Numbered from the stretch's first letter, positions 25,158 to 34,305 are shown. The stretch is 64,000 nucleotides of DNA from Cryphonectria parasitica EP155 (GCF_011745365.1 NW_024468910.1:434001-498000), one strand, 5' to 3'. The notes: generated from the sequence alone by a model not told the origin. Numbers and translations: made by a program.

Positions 25158-25805
25158 TTAGGACGACCTCTCCGCCCCGGAACGAGAATCAAGCGCTGCA
25201 GTTTCACTCTTCAGAAGGGAAGGCCAACCAGACACGCTAGAATCCAGAGCCAAGGAACTCCAGTCAATAACCTCAAGATGTCCCTGAGACATCAGACGAG
25301 TCTCCTCCTTACGAAGACTGCAATCCTTCTCATCAGCGAATCCCTCCAAGGAATTGAAACTACAACGAATCATTTCTGCAGCCTGTTTCTCCAATAGCCT
25401 TCGCTGTTTCCGTATACGATCAAGACGAGCCTGCGACGCCAGCAGAGCTTGTAGGGCAGCAGCATTTGCTAACTCTGCCTCAGCCTCCTCGCTCAAAATC
25501 TTGCACTTTTCACGAATCAAACGCCCTGCTGAAGAAGAAAATTAGTAATCACGGAGAATACCAAGGAACAAAGAAAACCAACCAGCAGAAGCTGAGAAAC
25601 AACTAGTATCACAGCTTTGATTCAGAGAAACACACTCCTTACAACGAGAAGAATTTTCAGCGAAACAACAGAAAGCTTCCATCTTCCGACAATAAGCACA
25701 AGCAAGCATTTCGATATCAAAAGCAGAAATAAGCTTAGCAAGATAATAACGCTCTTGAGTTTTCATCGAACAATTAGAATGCAATTTGTTAATTCTATTC
25801 AACAT
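25158..25805 (-). CDS. Antisense Zn2Cys6-like/coiled-coil gene of element C, two exons
   Basis: Exon 1 (25805-25583) encodes MLNRINKLHSN and a full six-cysteine cluster CAYC, FC, SSRCKEC, QSC with spacing C-x2-C-x6-C-x8-C-x2-C-x6-C, which fits the fungal Zn(II)2Cys6 binuclear cluster. A predicted intron of 54 nt (25582-25529; donor GTTGGT, branch-like TTACTAAT, acceptor TTCTTCAG) brings the frame directly into exon 2 (25528-25158). Exon 2 is an Ala/Glu/Arg-rich coiled-coil-like stretch ending in SGWPSLLKSE and SRSGAERSS. Spliced coding length is 594 nt (197 residues), without internal stops, although pol on the other strand is riddled with them. It may start further upstream, as in element D. 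The DNA-binding role is inferred from the cysteine spacing only; the linker after Cys6 lacks the basic run usual in Gal4-type proteins. Confidence 0.6.
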
Positions 25806-25907
25806 CTTAATTAGAAAGATATAACTATATATGCAAATAACTTGCTAGAATACTTACGAAAGATTATTAGAAACAATAATTAATAGAAGGAAGATGATAT
25901 TATAATC

Positions 25908-26364
25908 CATTCAACATGCAGATTACCAGCCAGAATACTCGGAACAACTATCCGAAAGACAGAGAAGAATTCAACATCTTAAGAACTAAGGCTTACATAA
26001 GCAAGGATTAGAATTACAGAATCAGAATGGATCAGTAGCTGATCCATAGTAATCCGGATCAGTTGGATTATCTAAATAATCCAAGTAATCCAACAACCAA
26101 TACTATCAACAGAACTGAAGAGCTGGATATATAAAGAACACATTCATTCCCATTAGATAGATCTCATATGTAGCTCTTCAGTTGTCAATCTAAGTATCAG
26201 ATTACTCTCTACTCTGATAGCTCCAAAGGCAGTGAATACTTGCATCGCTTACTGAGACTTGTACGGTTCCGTATTCAAGGACTTGGCACTTTGACACTGC
26301 TCTTGTTAGCATAAACCCCCTTTGTGTACTTTGGAATCTTCGGATTGCTGCAGTGCTCATTACA
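25908..26364 (+). repeat. Element C 3' LTR
   Basis: 457 bp, start decayed to TATTATAATCC, end CTCATTACA followed by TTATA. It is about 10 bp shorter than the 5' LTR. AGAAGGAAGATGA upstream is the likely polypurine tract. Confidence 0.92.
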
Positions 26365-26369
26365 TTATA

Positions 26370-26562
26370 TGTAATGATGCACTGCAGTATCCGAAGATTC
26401 TGATATACACAAGGGGTTTATGCTAACAAGAGCGGTATTAAGGTAATAACCGCTGGAATACGGAACGAGTACTGTAATCCATGCAAGTGCTGTTCATTCG
26501 CCTTTGGAGCTATTCAAGTATGTGATAGTTAAATACTTAGATTAATAACTGAAGAGCTATAT
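26370..26562 (-). repeat. Truncated family LTR (K)
   Basis: Starts TGTAATGATGCAC, the inverse of an LTR end of the subfamily seen at 37116-37547 (CATCATTACA). It runs 193 bp until the 5' LTR of element E interrupts it. The missing part was not found on the far side. Confidence 0.8.
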
Positions 26563-26848
26563 TATTATAACCCATCCAACATGCAGGTCACGAGCAAGCA
26601 AGAACCAGGTGTCGGGAACCCCACGCTCCAACCAGGCATTGACTACATAATCCAGGATTAGAGTTATGAGCATAACCAATCAGAATGAATAGCTTGGAAT
26701 ATATGCTATCCAAGGCTAGCAGAATAGCTTGAATATGTTGCTATCCAGCATATCCTTACTGAAGAGTAGGATATATAAGAGCACGCTTATTATTATCGGA
26801 TAGACTACCAGAATATAGCTCTTCAGTTATCAATCTAAGTATCAGATT
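26563..26848 (+). repeat. Element E 5' LTR, first part
   Basis: Begins TATTATAACCC (decayed TGTTATGACCC) and runs until element D enters at the duplication AGATT. Its variable block uses GCTATCC/GGATAGC-like words (26680-26760), a class not seen in the other LTRs here. The LTR continues at 34306. Confidence 0.85.
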
Positions 26849-27311
26849 TGTAATGAGCACTGCAGCAATCCGAAGATTCCTAAGTACACAAAGGGGTTTA
26901 TGCTAACAAGAGCGGTGTCGAAGTGTCAAGTCCTTGAATACGGAACCGTACAAGTCTTAATAAGCGATGCAAGTATTCACTGCCTTTGGGGCTACTCAGT
27001 ATATGAAACTGAATACTTAGATTGACAACTGAAGAGCTATGTACGAGATTTATCTAATGGGAATGAACGTGTCCTTATATGTCCAGCTCTTCAGTCCTAT
27101 CAGTAGTGTTGGCTGTTGGATCACTGGGATCACCTGGGTGATCCAACTGATCCGGATTACCATAGATCAGCTACTGATCCATTCTGATCCTGTAATCCTA
27201 ACCCTTGCTTATGTAAGCCTTAGTTATTAAGATGTTGAATCCTTCCCTATCTTTCGGACAGTTGTTCCGAGTATTCTGGCTGATAATCTGCATGTTGGAT
27301 GGGTTATAACA
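26849..27311 (-). repeat. Element D 3' LTR
   Basis: 463 bp with a GGATCA/TGATCC-class variable block. On the minus strand the bases before it read AGGAGAGAAATAA (27312-27324), the likely polypurine tract. Confidence 0.94.
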
Positions 27312-27376
27312 TTATTTCTCTCCTATCGATTGTTGTTCCTAACGATCTTCCGTAAGTATTCTGGCAAGTCTTTCGT

Positions 27377-28047
27377 ATGCATGATTATGTCTTCCTAATC
27401 GAGATGTTGAACAGAATCAATAAATTGCATTCTAATCGTTCGGTAAAAACTCAAGAGCGCTATCGTTTTGCTGAGCTTATTTCTGCTTTTGGTGTTGAAA
27501 TGCCTGCTTGTGCTCATTGTCGGGAGACGGGGGCTTTCTGTCGTTTCGCTGAAAACTCTTCTCGTTGTGGGAAGTATGTTTCTCTGGATCAAAGCTGTAA
27601 TACTGGTCGTTTTTCAGCCTCTGCTGGTTGGTTTCTTCGTTCCTTGGTGTTCTCCGTGGTTACTGATTTTCTTCTTCAGCGGGGCGTTTGATTCGCGAAA
27701 AGCGCAAGGTTTTGAGCGAGGAGGCTGAGGCGGAGTCAGCAAACGCTGCTGCCCTACAAGCCTTGTTAGCATCGCAGGCTCGTCTTGATCGTGCGCGGAA
27801 ACAGCGAAAGCTGTTGGAGGAACGTGCTGCAGAAATGATTCGTCGTGGCTTCAATTCCTTGGAGGGGTTCGCTGATGAGGAGGATCGCAGTCTTCGTGAG
27901 GAGGAGACTCGCCTGATGTTTCAGGGACATCTTGAGGTTATCGATTGGAGTTCCTTGGCCCTTGATCCTAGCGTGTCTGGTTGGCCTTCCCTTCTGGAGA
28001 GTGAAACTGCAGCGCCTGATTCTCGTTCCGGGGCGGAGAGGTCTTAA
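27377..28047 (+). CDS. Antisense Zn2Cys6-like/coiled-coil gene of element D, two exons
   Basis: The gene starts 65 bp inside the 3' LTR and runs opposite to gag-pol. Exon 1 (27377-27626) starts MHDYVFLIEMLNRIN and encodes CAHC, FC, SSRCGKY, QSC. Five of the six Zn2Cys6-type cysteines are kept; the fifth is Tyr (TGT to TAT, a G-to-A change). A predicted 53-nt intron (27627-27679; donor GTTGGT, TTACTGAT, acceptor TTCTTCAG) joins exon 2 (27680-28047). Exon 2 has an Ala/Glu/Arg-rich coiled-coil-like stretch, then FNSLEGFADEED and SRSGAERS. Spliced length is 618 nt (205 residues) with no internal stop. Unspliced, the frame stops at 27689-27691. Relative to element C, exon-intron DNA differs by one T, but that base falls inside the predicted intron. 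The 3' end overlaps pol by 80 nt. Its promoter could lie in the 3' LTR, read outward. Function unknown; a DNA-binding regulator is my inference. Confidence 0.65.
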
Positions 28048-31000
28048 GTAGTGGTTTTCTTTTCCAATATTCAGCTACCTTTTCCTGAGCATTTTTAACG
28101 TTTTTCTTCGGTTCCCAAGAGTTTTCGCTTGCTGGGTAACCTTTTCATTTGACGAGATATTCCCTCGTGCTGTCCGTGCCTCTATGCTTGAGGATCTTTT
28201 CCACCTCATACTCTGGTTCGTTGTTTTCTACTTCTGCTGTGTTGTCCGCTGGTATTTCCTGTGCTGCTGGTTCCAGCAGTGAGATGTGGAAAACCGGGTA
28301 TATTCTCATCCCATGAGATAATGCTAACTCATAGTTAACTGGGGAAATCTGTTGCAAGATTTTGAATAGTTCCAACTTCTTATGGTCGAGTTTGTCGCTG
28401 GGTCTGGTTGTTTTGATGTTTTTTTGAAGTAGGTAGGCCTTATCTCCCTTCTGTAGGATTGGTCCCTCAATCCTCTTGGAGTTTGCATATCGTACCATTC
28501 GTTTCTGGACGAATTGTAGTTCTGATCGGAGTTCTTCCTGAACTTTCTTGATCTTCTTAACCCTTTTATCCGCAGCTTCTGCATCTGCTCCCTGCAGTGC
28601 CTTGTAGTAAGCTGTTGGGTTGTATCTGTAGAGCGTGAAGAACGGTAATTTCTTCGTTGTGCTTGTATTCGCGCTATTATAAGCGAACTGTGCGAGAGGC
28701 AACAGATCGACCCAATTGTCCTGTTCCTGGTTGATATAGTGTTGAAGGTACTGTTCAACAACCTGATTCATTCTTTCTATCTGTTCATCTGTTTGCGGGT
28801 GGAATGCTGTAAACATCCTGTAGTGTATTCCGAGCTGTTTCATGAGTGAAGTCCAAAACTTTGAGTTAAACTTTCTGTTTCTGTTGGAGATTACTTCTTC
28901 TGGTATGCTATAGTTAGCGATGATTATTCTGAGAAACGCATATGCGAGTTCTTCTGCTATACTGCTTTTCTTATAGAGGAGAAAGTAAGCATACTTGCTC
29001 AATCTGCAAATCACTACTAGGATGCTATTGTATTGCATCTTAGTTAAGGGTTCTCGTAAGAGAGGTAGCTTAATAATGAAGTCTAGACTGATGGATTGCT
29101 AAACAGTTGTAGGTACTAGTAAGGGATGCAGTAGTTCGTAAGGCTTGTATCTTTCTGCTTTGTTCTTCTTGCAGCTATTGCATTGTTGTAGGATGCTCTC
29201 AATTCTTTTCCTAAGATCTGGTGAGTTCCAGTGTCTTTTGATGCGTTCGTAGGTTGCTCTGACTTCTTGGTATCCGTGTGCTGGTGCACCATGTACATCT
29301 CTGATGTAGCTGTCTTATTCGTCTGGAGTTATTGATTCTGGATCCCTTTCTAAGGGTCCGATCCTGAGAGCAGCGTTCAGTTCTCTATGTGCGTTAACGA
29401 GGTTTCCCGACTCGTTCTGGATGAAGATGTTCTGTATATCCGAAGAATCTGCATCTCGATAGTCTGATCTTCTGCTGAGAGCGTCTGCTCGTCCGTTCTC
29501 CGAGCCTTTGCAGTGTACAATTTTGAAGTTGAACTGTGAGAGGAATTCTGCCCATCTGACTTGTTGCTTGTTCAAAACCTTGGTTGTCATGAATGTAGTC
29601 AGATTCTTGTAATCCGAGTGGACTGTGATCGGGTGTTGCGCGCTAATGAGGTAGTATTGCCACTCCTCGAAGGCCTTTACTATTGCCATGAGCTCCTGAT
29701 CAGGGATCCCGTAGTTGATTTCCGGGCTATTCAACTTCTTTGAGAAGTTGCTTACAATCCTTAGACGTTCTTGGTTGTCTCGCTGACCAAGTTGTCCTCC
29801 AAGTGCATATCCCGATGCATCGGTTTCAACTTCAAAGGGTTTATAGAAGTCTGCTTCATACAGAACTGGTTCTGAGGTAACATGTCTGATGATCTCGTCG
29901 AAGGCTTCTTGTGCCTTGGAGGTCCATTCGAAAGGCTGTTCCTTTTTGGTGAGATTTGTAAGAGGGTGTGCGATCCGGCTGTAGTTCTTAATGAACTGCC
30001 TGTAGAAGTTGATGTATCCGAGGAAAGACCTAACATCCCTGACGTTCCTAGGAATTGGCTAGTTCCTGACAGCTTCCACCTTATCTTTCTGTGGCTTGAT
30101 GCATCCTGGCTCGATTGTGAATCCGAGGTAGTTGACTTTTTGTATGTGAAAGTAGCTCTTTGCGGGTTCCACAAGGAGTTTCGCATCCTGGAGCATTTGC
30201 AGCACTGTTTCCACATGTTTCTTGTATTCTTCAAGTGTTCGAGAGTAAATAAGGATGTTGTCGAGGTAGGCAATGACGAACTGATCCAGATGCTTGCGTA
30301 GAATATGATTGATCATTTCCTGGAACGAAGCTGGGGCGTTCATTAAACCAAAGAGCATGACCAAATATTCGTAGTATCCGTAGCGTGTTCTGAAAGCAGT
30401 CTTCCATTCTTCTTCTTTCTTTACTCTGATCAGGTTGTAAGCTTCTTTTAGATCTAGAACTATAAACCATTGTGCTCCTTGCAATCTATCTCATAGTTCC
30501 TTGATGAGTAGCAACGGATATCAGTTCTTGATTGTGATGTTGTTGAGTTGCCTGTAGTCAATGCATAGCCTGAGCTTGCTATTCTTCTTGAGTATAAACA
30601 GGATGGGATATCCTGCTAGTAATCGCAATGGTTGTATGTATCCTTTCTTAAGGTTCTCGTCGAGATACTCCCTAAGTGCCTCTAGTCGTGCTTTGTCTAG
30701 TCTGTAGATGGGGAAGAATTTGGGCTGTTTCCCTTCTTGTAGCGGGATCTCGTGGTTGTATGGGCTGTGTTCTGGCAATCCCGTATCCAATTCTTCCTGG
30801 AACAGTTTCTTGAACTTGTGATATTCTCGTGGTATGTTTGCGAGTGTTAGTTCTGGTTCTTATGCTGTTTCTGCTACCTGGAGGAACAGTAGGTACCGTT
30901 GAGCATGCTTCTTTTCTGATGGCGTTTTCGAGGGCCTTGAGCGTTCGCTCCGGGCCGGACCGAGCGCTCGAGGGCCTGGTTTCGAGGTTTTTCCCGTGTG

Positions 31001-31750
31001 GGTCCACAATCCACATTCTGAAGCTTTTCCTTATCGCTCCGGGGCGGACCGACTTGCTGAGGGTCTCGCTTCCGTTGTTTTGCTAACCTGTTGGCACCCT
31101 GGCACTGTTTGGGTTCGCTTGTTACTAGGTCCTTCTCCTTGAACTGCCAGCCCTGCTGACTTGGAGGTATGTGGGAAGTCGTGTGAAGCCTCTTTTCCTG
31201 AGTGTTCTTCAACCACTGGCTTCGATCCTGCGCCGTTGATTGTGACTATCTCTCTGGGTACAGCTTTCTCCCATGAGATCTGGCCAGTAGTTCAATCGAT
31301 TCGAGGATTGTGCTCCTTGAGCCATGGAAGCCTCATAATCAGCTCATGCTGTGCTGTTTCCGTGATATCGAAGGAAGCCCTGGTTATACATCCTTGAATC
31401 AAGATGGGTAGATGATCAGTCTCCTTATTGATTACTCCTTGATTGTATGCAATAGATTGTCCTTCTACAGTGCTGAGGGTGTATGGGCGTCTCTTCCATT
31501 TCCATTGTAGTTATGCCTGATTGATAATGTATAGGAATATGAAGTTTCCCTAAGCACCACTATCCAATAATGCGCTGTATTTGTATCCTTGAATGTATAT
31601 ATCGAACTTGATATAAGCATAATCTGTTCTAGAAGCTTCATATAGAAACCATTCCAGTCTGATCGTCTGCAGTCCCTTTACAGGCAATCCTGTTCTTTTG
31701 AGTTTGTTAAGAACTATCTGTTCTTCTGAGCCTGCCTTGCTGCTTCTTGA
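27968..31750 (-). pseudogene. Element D pol: protease, RT, RNase H, integrase, chromodomain
   Basis: Order on the minus strand: protease near 31600-31480 with ALLDSGA; CpG-rich linker near 31020-30900; RT from about 30790 with [48 protein letters not shown] and YLDNILIYS (30257-30268 encodes YLDN instead of YxDD). RNase H (29734-29400) has INYGIPDQELMAIVKAFEEW, HSDYKNL and ADALSRRSDY. Integrase (29038 onward) has FHPQTDEQIERMNQ. A GPY/F-like module ends in VFHISLLEPA, and the chromodomain is YEVEKILKHRGTD. A TGA at 28145, one base from Trp, interrupts the chromodomain; the frame then continues KGYPASENSWEP to a natural stop at 27968. Other stops and shifts lie in the protease and linker. It is broken but close to complete. 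Confidence 0.88.
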
Positions 31751-32736
31751 GCAAGCTTCTTAGCTTGCCTCTGCCCATATCATCATTGTTCCTAGTCTTT
31801 CTTCTGTTAATGCTAGTTGCAAACCTTGTCATTGATGTGAATCGTGCAGAGTATTGTTTCGCACTGCCACCATTTTATCTTTTTGTTCATGCATTGCTTG
31901 GAGCAGTTGTCTGATAGTTCGATGTATGCGTTGTAGTGCTGTCTGTTGAGAACCTCTCTGAAACGGAGTTCCTGTTCTTCAACAGCCTGAAGGATTTGTT
32001 CTGGTTCTCTGATGGAGAACCATTCGTGTTGCACCTTCTCCGAGAAATGCGTTCTGCAGCTATGATAGGTACAGGAGATCCAAGCCAATTCGTGGTGTAG
32101 ATTGTGAAGTGGGCTGATCTGAGAATCCTCGTCTTCTCATGCCTCGATGTTCTGCAAGGAGATGTAGGTGAAGAGCTCTTCCAGCCCTATTCTGTAGACG
32201 AGATATTCGATCCATATTGTTTCCTTATTCCACCCAATGCTGAAGGGAAACCTTCCTTTAGGCTTGTTGGGCGTGTTGTTCGCGGGGAGCTTTTGCAGGC
32301 TGCTAGGTTGTTTGCTCTGGCCTGATCCTTCTGTTGCTTGAGAAGCATTCTCTATGTTGCTTAGATGTTCGTACCAGTAGCCAAGAGGATACCATCCCTT
32401 ATCCATGTCCCTGGTCATGGTGCTTGGCGTAGGCGATGAAGAACATTGAAGGGTATTGTTGCTAAGCCCTTCTTCCAACGACTGGATGCTCTGTTCCACG
32501 ATGTCAGAGCAGTCCGAGTTGCTATTCGTGGGGGTGCTGGGCGTGCACTCTCGTTCTGCTGTTGCTATTTGTCTGCAGCGCCTAGGTTTCTGAGGGAACC
32601 ATCCTGAACCTTCCTTACTCGAGAGGTGTGTTAAGCAGTTGTTGTTATAGCAGAATATCCAGCTGAGACTTCCGTGATCGACAGAGTCCGACACTTGCTC
32701 CGAGGGAGTGTTTTTGCTCAGTTGATTGGGTTCCTA
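31751..32736 (-). pseudogene. Element D gag-protease spacer region
   Basis: About 1 kb between the Gag knuckle and the protease, present in all four copies. Open stretches are 32694-32137 (Ser/Asn/Gln-rich, with FPFSIGWNKETIWIEYLVY) and 32088-31813 (SEKVQHEWFSIREPEQILQ, KQCMNKKIKWWQCE). A stop separates the two. I recognise no domain. It may be a late part of Gag or a spacer of the polyprotein. Confidence 0.55.
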
Positions 32737-33760
32737 TCATCGAGCGACATTCACCTGGCGTCCTTCCTGGACTGGTTGCCATTTGTTCTTCCGGGGTTGA
32801 TAGCAGTTGCGTGCTATGTGTTCTTGTTTGTTGCAGTTGTAGCAAGTGATACTGTTCTTCTTGCTATACTGCCTGTTGGCTGCGTTGAGTTCCATGGGAC
32901 CGGCGTGCGTAGTGCTGCTCTGGGCCGTACTGCTATATCGACCGCTATTCTTGCTTTGGAGTTTCTTGCCTGTGTTGGCTGGAAACCTCCAAGTCTGGCT
33001 TCCTCTCTTCTTGGACTTCTCCACCCGTCGTTCATACAGACGGTTGTCAATGCGGATAGCTTGATTGGAGAACGTTGCGAAGTCCTCCGGCCAATCCTGC
33101 TTGAAGATTTCATCTTTAACGTCGTCCTTGAGTCCCTTGTAATAATGCTCCATGAGATTCTTATCTTCCTACGGGAGTTGCACTGAGAGTTGCTTGAACC
33201 TAACTGTGTAGGCAGAAGCCGACTTGGTCTGCTTGAGGTTCATGAGCTGCTGAGCTGTAGTGCGTTCTTCGTTGGGATCATCAAAGGTCTCTTTGAGAGC
33301 CTTCTCGAAGCTCTCAAAGGAATCGAACATGTTCTTGGTACTCTGGGTATGTGTATCGGGATCGCTCTGATGCTCTAAGTAGTTGCGCAGAGAAGGTTTG
33401 TACTAGATGAGAGCATCTTTCTCGAGATGAATCTCTGCAAGAATAATCTTTTCAGACTCCATAGTGAACTAGGTTGCGTGGTGCAAGAAATACGCCCTGC
33501 AGTAAGTAAGGAATCCATGCAGCGTTTTCTGGTTGCTATCGTACATGGCGGGCTTGTCCATCTTGTACGCCTTTCCAGCACTGCTGGTGACTGCAGAGGT
33601 GGACTGCGCCTGCTGAGCCTGTTGAGCTAGCTGGGCCTGCTGGTTGGCGATGGTGGCGCTCTGGGCCTGCTGTTGTTCGCGCAGGTCCTGGATACGCTGG
33701 GTGAGCTGGTATACCTGGTTGACCAGTTCTTCCTGGATAGGGGCGCGTGAGGACGAAGGG
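32737..33760 (-). pseudogene. Element D gag (capsid-nucleocapsid), nearly intact
   Basis: Reading right to left: a Gln/Ala-rich helix (RIQDLREQQQAQSATIANQQ) near 33700-33620; capsid-like sequence with KMDKPAMYDSNQKTLHGFL near 33550; MFDSFESFEKALKETF near 33310; an open frame 33153-32737 with MEHYYKGLKDDVKDEIF; and a perfect CCHC knuckle CYNCNKQEHIARNC (C-x2-C-x4-H-x4-C) near 32850-32810. Two TAG codons (from CAG) interrupt the capsid. The initiator is uncertain: an ATG at 33835 lies in another frame. Confidence 0.8.
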
Positions 33761-33826
33761 GTTCCTGGAGGAGCTATCGTATTCCGTATTGCTCAAGGGG
33801 GTAATACTGAACCGTTCTTGAACAAG

Positions 33827-33835
33827 AGTTGTCAA
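33827..33835 (-). promoter_or_regulatory. Candidate self-primer binding site of element D
   Basis: The minus strand reads TTGACAACT two bases inside the element from the 5' LTR. It does not begin TGG, as a tRNA-primed site would. It is exactly complementary to AGTTGTCAA in the LTR (minus strand, 34019-34011), which lies roughly 45 bases downstream of the TATA-like box. This is the arrangement of Tf1-type self-priming, where the 5' end of the RNA primes reverse transcription. Inference from complementarity. Confidence 0.5.
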
Positions 33836-33837
33836 AA

Positions 33838-34300
33838 TGTAATGAGCACTGCAGCAATCCGAAGATTCCTAAGTACACAAAGGGGTTTATGCTAACAAGA
33901 GCGGTGTCGAAGTGTCAAGTCCTTGAATACGGAACCGTACAAGTCTTAATAAGCGATGCAAGTGTTCACTGCCTTTGGGGCTACTCAGTGTATGAAACTG
34001 AATACTTAGATTGACAACTGAAGAGCTATGTACGAGATTTATCTAATGGGAATGAACGTGTTCTTATATGTCCAGCTCTTCAGTCCTGTCGGTAGTGTTG
34101 GCTGTTGGATCACTGGGATCACCTGGGTGATCCAACTGATCCGGATCACCATGGATCAGCCACTGATCCATCCTGATCCTGTAACCCTAACCCTTGCTTA
34201 TGTAAGCCTTAGTTATTGAGATGTTGAATCCTTCCCTGTCTTTCGGACAGTTGTTCCGGGTGTTCTGGCTGGTGACCTGCATGTTGGATGGGTCATAACA
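33838..34300 (-). repeat. Element D 5' LTR
   Basis: 463 bp. Minus strand TGTTATGACCC to CTCATTACA. GGATCA/TGATCC words at about 34105-34175 and AACCCTAACCC at 34183-34193. Confidence 0.95.
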
Positions 34301-34305
34301 AGATT

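Larger units (their letters stand above)
18885..26364 (+). mobile_element. Element C: complete Ty3/gypsy chromodomain retrotransposon
   Basis: 7480 bp on the plus strand with LTRs at 18885-19351 and 25908-26364 and the duplication TTATA at 18880-18884 and 26365-26369. Same domain order as the other copies. Decay is intermediate to strong, with many stops in gag and pol. The right duplication is directly followed by another LTR starting at 26370. Confidence 0.95.
26849..34300 (-). mobile_element. Element D: least decayed Ty3/gypsy chromodomain retrotransposon
   Basis: 7452 bp on the minus strand with 463-bp LTRs at 26849-27311 and 33838-34300 and the perfect duplication AGATT (26844-26848 and 34301-34305), nested inside the LTR of element E. 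It has the longest open stretches of all copies: integrase-chromodomain 297 codons, RT 141, RNase H 139, spacer 185 and gag 138. It still carries several stops and frameshifts, so it is not autonomous as sequenced. It is the best template for the family's organisation. Confidence 0.96.

Noticed and set aside
30829..31086. Plus-strand frame with a hydrophobic start across the CpG-rich pol island
   Set aside because: Shadow of the protease-RT linker. The island is GC-rich and open in several frames.
32674..33186. Hydrophobic frame opposite to gag, present in A, B, C and D (for example 4346-4083, 11434-11640, 20413-20207)
   Set aside because: It is the complement of the Lys/Arg/Asn-rich nucleocapsid region and only looks like a membrane protein. 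It has no consistent start or end among copies.
34028..34219. Short frames inside the LTRs (also 27039-27230, 33829-34014, 5527-5721)
   Set aside because: They recur only because the LTR is repeated. They cross the TATA box and differ between subfamilies.
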